Part shown: positions 1-11,873 of the stretch, piece after piece | How the letters are laid out: every line of letters begins with the position of its first letter | Numbering within the stretch: position 1 is the stretch's first letter | Assembly: GCA_018350325.1 (NCBI GenBank) | Contig: JAEVLN010000007.1 | Span: forward strand, 2,075,109 to 2,139,108 | DNA: 64,000 nt | From: Globodera rostochiensis | Lineage: Eukaryota; Nematoda; Chromadorea; Rhabditida; Heteroderidae | Direction: 5' to 3' | The notes under the pieces: model-generated | The model's input: the letters and a program-made list of their open reading frames with translations, nothing else | Told to the model about the DNA's origin: nothing | Database searches by the model: none | Translations under genes and position numbers: made by a program

Positions 1-435
1 GTGCCAATATTTTCCAAGGAAGGCCCCTAATGTACACGGCCTCGCCGAGTCGGCGACTCTTCTCATCCCCTCGCGCAAATTCAGACACTTTTTCGATTGT
101 CAGCATAACCATCCCTTTGGCTTTATACGGACCTGAAGTGCAATTTGGACAGCTTCTGAAATAATTTTAGCGGTTCTGCTGCATTTTATGTCCATAATAG
201 TATCCGACCGGACTCAGCCCGGGTTTTCACGGAACCGAGTCAGGGATGCGCGAAAATCAGTTTTTTTTTTTCAAAATAGGCATAAAGCCCTCAAGCAAAT
301 GTCAGAAAATTCATAACTGATCCGACTTTTGCAATCCATTTTTTTCGAATTTATCCAAAAAAATCCCTCGGGCACAATTTGAAAATTTGTTTGCACGTAT
401 AAAATGAATGCAGAAGTCCTAAGTATTTAGCCTAC
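1..435. other. No gene seen
   Basis: AT-rich sequence with a few GC-rich patches. It lies directly 3' of the last exon of the BTB-BACK copy that ends at 436 (minus strand). I looked here for the SPRY exons that follow exon 9 in intact family members and found none, so that copy is truncated at its 3' end. Confidence 0.6.
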
Positions 436-1825
436 CATCGTCGTCCGATTTGGTCGCGGTCCGTTCATTGTTCGGGAATTGCAGCGGGTACAGTTCGGGC
501 AGAGCGGCGTTCGGATGAGAATGGTGCAGATACACGCTGATGATCTCGTCCCGTGTCAACACTTCGGACGGAACTGTCAAAAACAAAATTAAACTGAAGA
601 ATTTTGGAACGTCTACGAAGAATGGCATTTTTAAAGTCAAAATCAGTCCAAAATGTTATAATACCAATAAATTCATAAAAATCGCTCTCCGAGATGAGGG
701 GAAAACGAATTTTGAAAAGTGCCGGGCCGAGCATTTTGCGTCTATTCTCCGCTGAACACTTTTTCTCATTTTGACGGCATTTTTCGTCCGCCCAGCGAAG
801 TGCCTAAATGAAGCAAAAATTTAAAAAAAAACTTAAAAATGTCAAAAAAGCGTTTCTTTTCTTTTTTAAAATTAATGTTTGTTTTACGGCATTCCAAATC
901 GCAATTTCTCCGCAGACGAACAGCTCGTCACGGGCCAGAATCTTACACAATGATTTTTGATCAATTTGCAAAAACGCTTTTGAGAGGAGCAAATTGGCCG
1001 CATTCACATCGATGTGCTCCAAACAACGGCGAGCAAAATCCCAAAAATCACAGGTTTTTTTAGATTTTTTATAACTTTAATTAAAATTATATTTAATATA
1101 AATTCAATTCAATTAAAAGCTAATTGATTAAAAGTAGCCACCTCTTCTCCAAGGAAGCGAGCGCGGTCAAGCGCGAGAAAAACGTTGCTCAGCTTCCATA
1201 TGGGAAAGTCCACACAAGCTTTGATCAGTCCGGCCACGTCATATATTTTGGCTAAATTATTTTATAAATGAATATTAAAAATGAGCAATAGATTAGATGA
1301 AAAATTGTAAAAATTCTGATTTTAATTTGTGCTCATAAATTAAAATAAAAAAAATCGTAGTTTTTTCTGACCGGCGTAAAGCACAGAAATTGTATTGCCC
1401 CCGTTCAGACCATTCAAATCATCGGCGTAAATGAAGCTGAGCATCACCTTGAACGCTCCCGCCTCCACCTTGACGGGCTTAACTTCTTTAACTAAAATTT
1501 ATTTTCAAATTTTAAACAAAATTTTGAAGCACCGGTGCCAACTGCGGCGGATTTTGCGTTTTCCTCGTCAAAACGGAACATTGCCACAAAAACGTCAGAG
1601 GCCGCCATCAGAATCACTTTATGTGCTGGCAGAAGCTTAACAAATTAAAAAATTGAAATATATAATAAAAGTAATTGGAATATAATTAATAAAAGTAAGC
1701 GTTTCACTATTTTTTTAGAAATCGCCTCCTTTTCGTCTCCTCCCCCCACCAAAAAGTACGTCCGCCCCATTGCCCGTGTCCAGCAAATGCTTCATCCGCC
1801 CTAGCGAAGAAGCCGATTTCGACAT
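436..1825 (-). pseudogene. BTB-BACK gene copy A, frameshifted, no SPRY
   Basis: Family exons 3-9 on the minus strand: 1726-1825, 1533-1635, 1372-1491, 1142-1251, 888-1040, 665-803, 436-573. The start ATG at 1825 reads [15 protein letters not shown], the usual BTB entry of the family, then GADV. There, two bases are missing compared with sister copies (GACGTACTTTTT against GACGTTCACTTTTT), which shifts the frame inside the first BTB exon. Later exons keep phase: [30 protein letters not shown], and BACK-like FLQIDQKSLCKILARDELF. The exon 3 donor is GC and the exon 7 acceptor is GG. Signal-peptide and linker exons are absent upstream and SPRY exons are absent downstream. BTB-BACK proteins are typically CUL3 substrate adaptors; this copy is probably not functional. 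Confidence 0.7.
1140..1607 (-). repeat. Left arm of inverted duplication with 4586-5047
   Basis: The minus strand here is almost identical to the plus strand at 4586-5047, including the introns between BTB exons 4, 5 and 6. The arms lie about 3 kb apart in opposite orientation. Intron identity points to recent duplication or gene conversion between copies A and B. Confidence 0.75.
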
Positions 1826-3309
1826 GTCACAATTTTAAAGGCGATTGGAAATTGAATTGCAAGCAATTTGTACAAAAAGCTACAAATTTTCAGAAATAGA
1901 AATTTGATGGAACAAAAAGGGATAGCAACAAAACAATTTGTACACACAAATTACCCATTCGTCCAGCAAGCAAAGCTCAAAATGCAGTAAAACAAAAAAT
2001 GAATGATTTTAGGAGGGTTAAGTTGGGATTACCCATCTTATAAATAATTGAATGGGCGTGGATAAATGTTCAACCAAAAACGTTCATCTTTAGGAATTAA
2101 TCTTTTTTTAATCATAAATTTAAATATTTTATTTGCTTCCAGCAAAATGTTGACCCAAAATTGTGATGAGAACAGAAAGAATCCGATACAGACTTTAATG
2201 AAATATGTATGTCAAATTTGTTGCCTTTTGGTGCTCAATGATGCTTTGTGCTTAGCAAAATGGGTAATAGTTAAGTTTATACCCCCCCCCCTTTTTTGAA
2301 AAAATACAAATTAGTTTTCAAGTCGAGAAAAGATTTTTCTTGGGCTACTCGGGCCCGTAGATTCCGAATAAGAACTCCATTTCGACCAATTCCGAACCCC
2401 GGACCCGAATTCGAACAAATTTAAGCAAATTCAAAAAGGTTCAAAAATCAAAGTAAATAAAAACTGCGTTTTAATTCTAATAGTATATAAAGAAATAGCT
2501 TTTGTTTCTGGTAATTAAAAAATGTGATTAAATCAGGGGTGCCAACAAAAATTTTGCGAAATAAGGACAGTGAAGGTCAAAAGATTTTACTGGCAAAAAT
2601 AAGGACAATTTACAAAATGTTCAAAAATAATTTCATTTTTTGTATGAAATGTGTATTTTTTAACCATATTTATCGACACCAACAATAAGCAGTTTTTGTG
2701 GAAATTAACATTTGGTAAAACTCGGGAATGATCCAAAAATTAAAAATGGTGCTTTTTAAACTGAATAACAATTTTTTAATAGAACTTTTGTTCAATAAAT
2801 AAATTAAATATATTGAATTCTTAATTAAGAATAGAAATTAAAATTAATACGTAATAATATTTTATTTAAATTAGTTTTAATCATAAATATAATTTGGCAA
2901 AAAATCAAAAATATACAGCTAATTAATGTCATTTAATTAGGCGCATTATGACAAAATAATAAAAAACAATGCCGCATTATTTATTTATTTTTCTCTGTTC
3001 GAAAAAATAATGTTTTGCTCTTCAAGTTAAGTTTTCGCCGAATATTCGCACTGAGCTGTGCATTCAACAGGCAAGTGTTTGTTGGCACTTTTATTGGAAA
3101 GAAATAATTGTAAATTCAAAAAAGAAACTCATTAAAAATGGCACGATTTGGAAATTTGGCTTAACCCCCTCGGCAATAGTCGTGGTTGGTCCCTCTATTT
3201 TCGGAAAAATTACATTTTTCTTAAAAGTCAAGCAAAGCGTGTTTTAGGAGGTTTTGGGGTCGAGGTATCCGAATATATTTGCTTTTTCGCTTTAATTTTG
3301 TGTTTTAAG
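1826..3309. other. AT-rich spacer, no gene seen
   Basis: About 1.5 kb of AT-rich sequence with simple A/T runs and a poly-C tract near 2281-2292. No reading frame looks coding and no family exon was found. Confidence 0.5.
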
Positions 3310-3543
3310 TAGGGTTGGACGGGACCGGGACTTTTGGAAAAACCGGGACCGGGACTAAATTTGGTCCCGGTCAAAAAAAACCGGGACTACTGGACAAAAA
3401 CAAGAAAAAAAAATCATTTTGTAAAAACCGGGACTTTTATAGTGGGATTTTAAATGAATTTTGAAAAACCGGGACCAAAATTTCAGTACCAAAATTTGAA
3501 AAATGGACTATTTCAGTACTGGTCCCGGTCCCGTCCAACCCTA
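3310..3543. mobile_element. hAT-like MITE, 234 bp, 8-bp target duplication
   Basis: The ends are a perfect inverted repeat of 22 bp beginning TAGGGTTGGACGGGACCGGG. The element is flanked by the direct repeat GTTTTAAG at 3302-3309 and 3544-3551. An 8-bp target duplication with short terminal inverted repeats is the hAT pattern. The interior is made of CCGGGAC-type repeats and has no coding capacity. Related GC-rich fragments occur near 23862, 55970 and 57100. Confidence 0.8.
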
Positions 3544-3551
3544 GTTTTAAG

Positions 3552-4043
3552 AATGGTGAGGGAAAAAGTGGTAGAGAAAGAGAGAAAGAAGGGAGTTACA
3601 GAGAAAATGGAAGAAGTTAAGAAAACAAAGGAAGGGTTGGACAGGGCTGTATCGAAATTTTGATTTTCGACTTTCGATTTTCGACCTTTCAATAATTTTA
3701 ATAATATTTAATTTCTCGAGTCGAGACTCGAGAACCGAGAAATTTCGAATTTTTTTTGAAATTCACTAAAAAAATTTGATTATTCCACAAATTTTCAATG
3801 TCGATTTTTAAGGGTACATTTTCCGTTTGTACTGCTATTTTGTTAAGGAATTTTCAAATATACGATTTTTTACAAATGCTTTACTTTAAGTGGGGGGGGG
3901 GGGACAGGCACGTAGCCTGGTTTTTTTCGGGGGCAAAAAGTCGATTCTTAGGGGTGTATTTTTCCTTTTTATTGCATTTTGTTAAGCAATTTTTGAACAA
4001 AATGCTTGATTTATGGGAGTGCATTTCCGTTTTACTCCATTTA
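3552..4043. other. Spacer with low-complexity patches, no gene seen
   Basis: It contains a short CTCGAG-rich patch near 3715 and a poly-G run near 3892-3902. No supported exon. Confidence 0.45.
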
Positions 4044-5445
4044 GCTCAATCAACCCCAGGTAACAGTGCAAAATAGTTTAATTATCTATTTATTTTTTCA
4101 AATTAATTACCTATAGGAATAGGAACATCAATTATTCGCCTTAAAATTTATTTAGCTACGATTATAAATAACAAATTTTCCAAAAGCAGACTCTTTGGCG
4201 AGGCGGATGAAGCATTTGCAACGGACGGGCCATCCTGCGGACGTTCAGTTTATGGTTGGGGACGGTGACGAAGAAGAGGCGAGTTTTGGGAATAGATTAA
4301 ATAATTTTAGATTTATTTATGCTTAAATTCTTTTTTTTCTTAATTTTTGTTTGTTTGAATTTGAAGCTTGTGAAGGCACATAAAGCAATTCTAGCGAAAG
4401 CCTCCGACGTTTTTGAGGCAATGTTCCGTTTTGGCGATGAAGATGTGAAGGTGCCGGACATGGAGGTGGGCGTGTTCAAGGCGATGTTAGCCTTCATTTA
4501 CGCCGATGATTTGAGTGGACTGAACGGAGAAAATGCAATTTCTGGGCTTTATGCGGGTGAATTTTAAGAAAAACCGCTTGGTGGCCTCTGACGTTTTTGT
4601 GGCAATGTTCCGTTTTGACGAGGAAAACGCAAAATCCGCCGCAGTTGGCACCGGTGCTTCAAAATTTTGTTTAAAATTTGAAAATAAATTTTAGTTAAAG
4701 AAGTTAAGCCCGTCAAGGTGGAGGCGGGGGCGTTCAAGGTGATGCTCAGCTTCATTTACGCCGATGATTTGAATGGTCTGAACGGGGGCAATACAATTTC
4801 TGTGCTTTACGCCGGTCAGAAAAAACTACGATTTTTTATATTTTAATTTATGAGCACAAATTAAAATCATAATTTTTACAATTTTTCATCTAATCGATTG
4901 TTCATTTTTAATATTTATTTATAAAATAATTTAGCCAAAAAATATGACGTGGCCGGACTGATCAAAGCTTGTGTGGACTTTCCCATATGGAAACTGAGCA
5001 ATGTTTTTCTCGCGATTGACCAGACTCGCTTTCTTGGAGAAGAGGTGGGGGGGGCAGGGGCAAATTATGACATATTATTGTCTTTTTTAAACAACCATTA
5101 TTAATTATTTTATTATTTCGGGACTTTGCTCGCCGTTGTTTGGAGCACATCGTCCAGAATGCGAACGTTTTGATCTTCTCGGCAGAGTTTTTGCAAATTG
5201 ATCAGCAATTATTGTGTGAGATTCTGGACCGTGACGAGTTGATGATCAGCGAAGAAATTGCAATTTGGAATGCCGTAAATTTATAAAAATTAATAAAACA
5301 AATTAAAATGATTTTAATTTGTTTAATTAGGCACTTCGCTGGGCGGACGAAAAATGCCGTCAAACTGGGAAAGAGCCTTCGGCGGCGAATAGACGCGCAA
5401 TGCTCGGCCCGGCACTTTTCAAAATTCGTTTTCCCCCGGGATTGG
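4044..5445 (+). pseudogene. BTB-BACK gene copy B, chimeric and 3'-truncated
   Basis: Plus-strand family exons: the last 16 bases of linker exon 2 (4044-4059, proper GT donor); exon 3 to 4278 (FPKADSLARRMKHL, GC donor); an exon at 4367-4564 in which exons 4 and 5 are fused without the usual intron; then a second exon 4 remnant (about 4586-4653) and exon 5 (4695-4814) matching copy A; exon 6 (4935-5044); exon 7 (5122-5274, GG acceptor); and exon 8 from 5331, whose family match ends near 5445. The acceptor before exon 3 is changed from TAAAG to AATTT. The BTB second half is therefore present twice. No SPRY exons follow. Probably a recombinant pseudogene. Confidence 0.7.
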
Positions 5446-6313
5446 GGTCGGGATTACGTTTTGCGAACTTTTAAAGCAAACCAAATTAAAAAAAGATATC
5501 AAACTTTTTGGATAAATAACCCGGGCTTGATCTAGGGTTTTTAAAAGTCTCGGATTTTGTGGAGTCTTGTCTCGGTCTCGAGTTTTGGTAAAATTCTATT
5601 AGAGCCAGGTAAAAAAAATTTTTTTTTTGTCTTCGATGTGCTTCTTTTGGGAATTTTGGAGGGAGCCATTAAATCGGACTTTATGTTGTTTTCCCACTAT
5701 CGGACATTTTTTTCCAATGTTTGCCTACCGGACTTTTTGCCATTCGGCACAAATAATTATGAACCTTTTTCTTTAAATGTGGCATATAAAATTAACACCT
5801 GGGCCTAATTTATTTATTGAGACCACATAAATCAAATTTTTTTATTTAAAAAAGTACATTTCTTTCAACTAATTCAATTTGTTTATTGAAGTCTGGCCAA
5901 ATTAATTTTTCTATTTTGCCATAGCCAGTGTCTGTTAATTAAATATTTGGAATCGCATAAAACCCAAAAATTTTAAATAAATTTATCATAATTTTGCTAA
6001 AGTGGGTTTTGTCGATTTGCCTATCTAGTCCGAATTCAAATCTGGCACTTTATATCGCTGAATGTTCGGCATAAAAGTTCCACAACTGATTCTATGCCCT
6101 TTTTTGAATAAGGACAAAACAAAAGATACATCAAAAAAGAGAGTAAAATTTTAATTGAAATAGTGCTGCTGGTCAAAATTATGGGTCCCGATTTAGTTCG
6201 GTCTGTAAAGCAAATGTTTAGAAAATTGGCCAATTTTTGCGCTCATTTAATCTCTGAATTTTTAAACCATCATCTTTATGTAGATTGAGTTAATTTGACT
6301 TTCTATCGTACAA
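5446..6313. other. Spacer, no supported gene
   Basis: Sequence after the breakpoint of copy B. It includes a TCTCGGTCTCGAG-type patch near 5540-5585, similar to the MITE at 51417. Short open frames exist but none has coding character I trust. Confidence 0.4.
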
Positions 6314-8793
6314 ATGGACTGCACCGCAATTCGAATAGCCGCCGTCTCAGGCGTGGACCCGTGGATTTTAACAATAGTCATAGTTAAAACTCTTTCAATG
6401 TTGTTCCAACTGTTTTGTGCATATCCGGTATTCAAATTGTCTCGAGAACGCTTCGCTTTGTACATTTTGGTCAGCAAAGTGAGTGTTAATTAGCTAACGC
6501 AAAAGAAAAATGTTGTCCCCGGGTTTCCGGACATTTTAAGGTCCGGCGTGCTGGATGACGGATTCCGGACTTTTGGCAAAATCCTGCATTTGCGGAGGGG
6601 AGGGGGGGGGGGGGGGGGTCGGCAGTGCCGATAGGCGCTTCCGAGTATGGAATTTATTAAAAAAATTGGTCCAAAACCACAGATTTTTTTCGTTTGGGAG
6701 GGAGTTCGGAGTGCCAACCCTAGATTAAACTTTATAAAACAATTCTTCTGATTTGATTAACTTTTGAAAATAATTCATTTAAGCTATTCCCTGCAATTTT
6801 CGGCTTACTTGCAAGTATAACCCAACGCGCGGCGGCTTATGTACCTCCATCAAATATAACCGGTTTCTTCGTCACTTACATCGTTATTCCTTGCGCTATC
6901 TTCTGTTCGATCAGCAATCGCTTGCACATAATTGCGCTGGCTACAAATCGAGCGCATGCAGTGTTTTTTCCATTTCATTACAAACAAAAAATGACAAAAA
7001 GGTGTAAATAAGTTAATCTGCAATTTAATTTTAATCAATAATAATTTAGGATTTATAGCATTGCTAAAATCTCTAAAATAAAAAAGTCCAAAATAATTTC
7101 TATAAATGACCTAAATAGTTTCTAAAAAGGACCATAGAGGTGTAAACTGGTCAAAAACATTTTTCCTATATTTATTAATCAAAATTCATTTGTGTGATAA
7201 CAATTTCAAATAAAAAACAATTCAGACTAAAATTTTAAAAAATCCCATTTTTTGGTTGGCAGAATTTTTAGCTTTGATAAAAGTCCATTTTTAGGCGCGC
7301 ATTTTTCGGTGTTATTGCATTTTTCTTAAGGAATTTTTCAAAAAGGCCAAAATAGTTTTTTTTAAAATTATAGTTGCCTAAAAATAAAAAAACTATGAAA
7401 TAGTTGCTAAAAACTCAATGAAAAACGATCGTTGTGATCTAATAACATGATTTTCGTGCTTTGCAGAGCAAGGCGCGTTCAGAAAAAAATTGTCTAAAAA
7501 CTTGAAAATCTTATCCCTAATAATAAAGATCAATTAAGGCTTATTTTTGTTCAATGTTTGTTTATGCATTTATTGTCCATCCCTATAACTTTTTACCTTT
7601 GTAAGTTAATGTAATATATAATAAAATCAATTTAATAAATCTTTTAATTTTAAAAATAGATAATTTCAAGACTCCCGCTTACTATACCGGGTCATATGTC
7701 ATTGTTTCGTCGTTATTTTATGCTGCAATTGTGACAAAATTTGCATGGATCAAAGGTAGAAATAATAAAAGTTTCCCGACGCCCCCGGAGGGTGTCCGGG
7801 AAATGCGTCAGTGGAAAAAGCATCAGTGATTAGTAAAAGTCGAGAATTCGAGGGCTATTCGGGGGGCGTAGAACCCAAAGCTGACTTTCATTTCAGACTC
7901 CGAACCAAAATTCGATTACTGAATCATACTTCACCTATTCTGACTAATTTAATCACTGACGTATTTTCCGAGAGCCCCCCCCCCCCCGAAAAATCCCGAG
8001 CCCTGATCCCCAAAAAACCTCGCGTTTCGGGGAGGGCGCACCCAGAAAATCGATTGTTAGGGTAATTGGTCTAAAACTTTTCAAAATTTCGGATGGTTTC
8101 GGGGGTGGGGCAGGGCCCCCCCCTGGCTGCTTTTTTCTAGAAAAGCCTTTAGCTTTAAAAAAGGATTAAAATGTCCATTTGTTGCAGCTCATAATCGGAA
8201 TTGGGGCACCGAAGTGGCGGCTTCGGCATCGGACAAAGACAGTGTGAGGCTAACTTTGACTTGCGTCGCAATTCAAATTGTGGCAATGTGTCAAATGTCG
8301 TATATTTCTGCAAGTAATTTGAAATGGTTTAATGACTTTATGCTCTGCGACCCCATTGGAAAAATACTGTTTTTCCCAGTTCAACTCTTTATTAATTTGA
8401 ATTATGTTGCTGACGAGGCAAGCAAAATTGAATATAAAATTTTATTAAAAAAATTAATTAGGGTGGGTGAAGGAAGGTATGAATCGGGGTTTCGTCCCCG
8501 ACCTTTCCCACCCCCGAGGAATCGGAGACCAACCCTACTGAAAAGCATCGCCAAATTGTTTCCTAATTTCAGAATACCTATAATGTGAATCAACAATATT
8601 TTTGCTAAATTTTTTATTCTTTTTATTGTTATTATGCAAAGATATGCGCACAAACTGTAGACAGCTGTTGGGTAAAGTTTGGCCCTTTACAACTACAAAA
8701 GTTGCAGCCATCGACGCTGGCCTCAACACTCAAATACGGAACATTAATGTCAATGTCGTCGGATCAAACCGTTTGGCCGCTCAACAATTGTAA
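6314..8793 (+). pseudogene. Serpentine (7TM) chemoreceptor-like gene, probably decayed
   Basis: Exon 6314-6478 starts ATG (MDCTAIRIAAV) and holds a hydrophobic stretch (WILTIVIVKTLSMLFQLF) resembling TM1. Exon 6784-7001 joins in phase 0 and gives TM2/TM3-like sequence ending in LHIIALATNRAHAVFFPFHY, the NR-x-x-A-VFFPF signature after TM3 in nematode Srx-like receptors. A TM5-like exon ends at 7755 with a good GT donor (YVIVSSLFYAAIVTKF). An exon from 8188 (CAG acceptor) has RLTLTCVAIQIVAMC, then TM7-like sequence. A possible C-tail lies at 8641-8793. I found no TM4 exon between 7001 and 7660, only AT-rich repeat-like sequence, and the exon 2/3 phases do not match. The receptor class is inference. 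Confidence 0.5.
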
Positions 8794-8799
8794 AACAAA

Positions 8800-9860
8800 T
8801 TTTAATACGGAATAAGTTTTTGTTAGTGATTGAAAACCGAGTTTAAAAAGCGTTACAATTTTCGAAGAAATATTAATTTTTTGAACATTTTTAAATTAGA
8901 AAAAACCCGACTTTCTTCTGTTATTTGAAACAGAGGCCAGCCCAACAAATGAATGAATGAAGTGTTTCTTATCAACCAAAATTTTGTGCATTGCGTTCAA
9001 CGCGTCAAAATAGACGAAAAGCGGTTGCCAATTTTAGGCTGATGATAATTGCTATTTTGGCTTGGCCCTAATTATGATTAAATTCATTTTTGCACTATAT
9101 GTAATGTTGTCGGAAGAAGGAGACAGAAAATGATTAATAATTTGTACCTTGGGGGGATGTCTTCCGTGTCAAACCAAAAAAGATACGGAAACATGGAATA
9201 CGGAACGAAGACATCCCTGCTGCTTGTGCCAAACAAAAGGCTAAAGTCATGAACATAAATTTTATTAAAATAAATGAATAAAAAAATGAGATAAATAAAG
9301 GTTGGATGCGACAATTCCAACAAAGCATTACATTGTAATGAATTTGCACATTTCAGCGCAGAAACGCCAAAATATCGATCTGTATTTAATAAAGGCGCTA
9401 TATTCAAATTTATTTTTGCTTCAGCGACCATTTGGCCTATTTTCAAGCTTCTGGGGCGTCGGGGGGGGGGGGGAGTGGGGAGGGTGCCGATAGGCGCCGC
9501 CGAGAAAATTTTGAATTCCTTTGCATGCTAGCTGTTGGCGGGCCGCTAGCGCCTTTCATTATTAAATTGGCGTTTTTTGGTCAAAAAAGTGAATTTTTGG
9601 TTTTAGAAACGAAATTCCAACAATAAAGATAATTTTATCAACAACCATTTTTGATCAAAAATGCACTGCTAAAAAACGAAATAAAAATGCTTTTTGATAT
9701 GCTGTTATCATAAAAAAAATGAATTTTAGTCGTTTAATGTTGTGAATTAAATTTTGTTTTTTTGCCAATTGCACTCCCTAATTTTGCGGCTTTTTAGGAA
9801 CTATTTGCTTTGCTGGAGAGATTGGGCAACCATCCTAGTAAAGAATAGGCAAAATGGTAA
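8800..9860. other. Mostly non-coding; possible minus-strand exons at 9100-9446
   Basis: A minus-strand frame around 9300-9446 (start MKIGQMVAEAK) and another at 9168-9256, bounded by an AG acceptor and an AAG/GTACAA donor (VFVPYSMFPYLFWFDTED), could be exons of one gene. I do not recognise the product and two frames are open in the second block, so I do not call a gene. A poly-G run and a GCCGATAGGCGCCGCCG hairpin lie at 9459-9505. Confidence 0.25.
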
Positions 9861-9864
9861 CGCC

Positions 9865-10020
9865 GTTTGGGGCCCACGACCCCTACCGAATCCGTGGGCA
9901 ACTCTTCCAACTGAGCTACCGGGGCGTCCGATTTGCCTTCTTCTTTATGGATGATCTTTTGCCACCACCCTAGGCATTTTACCCGTCCACGTCCAACCGG
10001 CGGAATAACTCTCTCTTTCT
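9865..10020 (-). repeat. tRNA-like repeat (SINE or tRNA pseudogene)
   Basis: Read on the minus strand, the segment ending near 9865 begins GGACGCCCCGGTAGCTCAG, which contains a good RNA polymerase III A box (TAGCTCAGTTGG). The B box is degenerate (GTGGGCCCC instead of GTGGGTTCG). The adjoining about 100 bp (9930-10020) also accompanies the same tRNA-like head at 21530-21650, so the unit is dispersed and not a plain tRNA gene. Confidence 0.55.
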
Positions 10021-10029
10021 TACATTATG

Positions 10030-11870
10030 TTTTCAAAAATAATGGTACACACCCCAAACCTTTGGTTTCATTCGAAAGATGTCTCTAGATGCTACATATA
10101 GTAGAACTAGCTTCTGGTGTACACCGACTCAGCGGTTACAGCTCTTTAAAAATGTGGTTTCTGCCTTAACGACCATAAAACGATTAGATATGGTGGGATG
10201 GCGCCTTGTGAAGGAGTTGGTCGGAGATATGAGACCCTCAGAGCCAACGAGGTACCGCCTGAATCCAAACCCAAAGCCATGTTTGCGCTTAAGGTGGGTT
10301 GTGTGGGGGAGGGGAATAGTTACTTATTGTGTTTAGAAAAATTAATACTCGCATTTAACGATTGTTAGACTTTAACTGGGGGTGTACGGGACCGGGCACA
10401 GTACTGAAGCGTCAACCCTGCGAGTGATTATGAGCCCACAAATAATTTTTGAAACATTTAAAATGTCCGAAAAGTGTTCGAATTCGGGTCCGAGGGTCAA
10501 AATGGAGGTCTGATTTGGGTTATACGCCTCCGAATACTCCGAGAAACACCTTTTTAGCGCTTGAAAAAAATTGTTTGTTGTATTTTGACAAAAAGCTTAT
10601 TCAAATGTTTAAAAGAGCATGTTTAAGTCTTAATGGTTCAGGCTAAAGCATTAGGAGATAGAAGTGAAATGAAAATTTTGATTACAACCAATTTTCATTG
10701 TCAATGTTTGTCGGTGCCACAATAATATTTTTGGTGGGCCCCAAACTGGTCGCGCCAAAACGAGCGGATCCGCTAGCTTAGGCTTATAGCCTAAGACTCG
10801 TTGGGGATTCGGGGAAGTTTTGGCTTCGGTGGCAGGGCTCTCAAAATGCCCCTCTTTTTATGGCAAATGCCATAATCTTGGAAATTTGTCATAATTTTTG
10901 CCACACTTGCCATAATTTAGAACTTTGTGAAGATTTCTCATTTTTAATCGAAAAATGTGAGAATTCTTGAAAATAGCGCTCTTTGCTTCGTACAAAACCC
11001 CCCCCCCCCCCACAAACCTGTGATTTTTCATAAAGTTCCAAAAATTGTTGCCTTCGTTGGCTATTTATAGCTTCTTTGTTTATTTCAATTATTTTTATTC
11101 ATTTTTGCGAAATAATTTAGGATTATTAGCATAAATTTTACATTAAGAGAAGCTTTTCACACATTTTCGACATAATTTAGGAGTTTTATCACAAATTTTA
11201 CTTTTGAAGAAATAGTATTAGAAAAAGAGAGAGACAGACAGACGGTGAGAGTAATTGAGCAACCAACGCACCCTATCGAACAATTGTTACTAATTTTTCA
11301 TAAAGTTCCAAAAATTGTTGCCTTCGTTGGCTATTTATAGTCCTAGTAAGGTACTTGGACTGTCCACGAAAGTGGATCAACAAATTTTGGAATGTGAAAA
11401 CCAATATGTGGCTTAAATCCTATTTTATTGGTAGGAGCCAAATATATCATTAAATGTTTTATAAAAATTGTTTTTATTTTATTTTTAACATCTAATTTTT
11501 TGTTTGTGTGTTAACCTTTTTTTATTATCTAATTTAAAAAAAACTCCTTTAGCAGACAAAAGATCATTGTAATTCATATTTTTTGTTTTCTGTCCACTGA
11601 TCCCTCCCCCTCCCCCCCCCCCCATCACTCCTTTTCAAAAATGGATTATTAGGGCTGGGAATTATGCACTGAATATGCCAAAATCTAACAAAAATTTAAC
11701 CGAAAAGTACCAATCAGTGCAAACCAGGTTTTTCGACAAACTATTTAACAAAAATGCAATAAAAAATTGAATTGATGACAATTTCCCGTTTTTTGTCCAT
11801 TCCAAAATGGAAGGGGGGGGGAAGTCATAGCATTTGTCATCGGGAAGGACTCCATTCCGGCAATGTCCAC
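10030..11870. other. Spacer with repeats, no gene
   Basis: Poly-C tracts lie near 10998 and 11615. A 42-bp direct repeat occurs at about 11030 and 11299 (CATAAAGTTCCAAAAATTG...). A block near 11150-11275 resembles one degenerate unit of the 109-bp satellite found at 37.85 kb. Open frames here look spurious. Confidence 0.45.
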
Positions 11871-11873
11871 CCA

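Noticed and set aside
1431..1640. Plus-strand frame MKLSITLNAPASTLTGL (also 4564-4755 on minus)
   Set aside because: Antisense of BTB exons 4 and 5 of copies A and B; crosses introns and splice sites.
2281..2292. Long homopolymer G/C runs here and at 3892, 6602, 9459, 10998, 11615, 45940, 53689, 60764
   Set aside because: Probably microsatellite or sequencing length noise; no consistent biological context.
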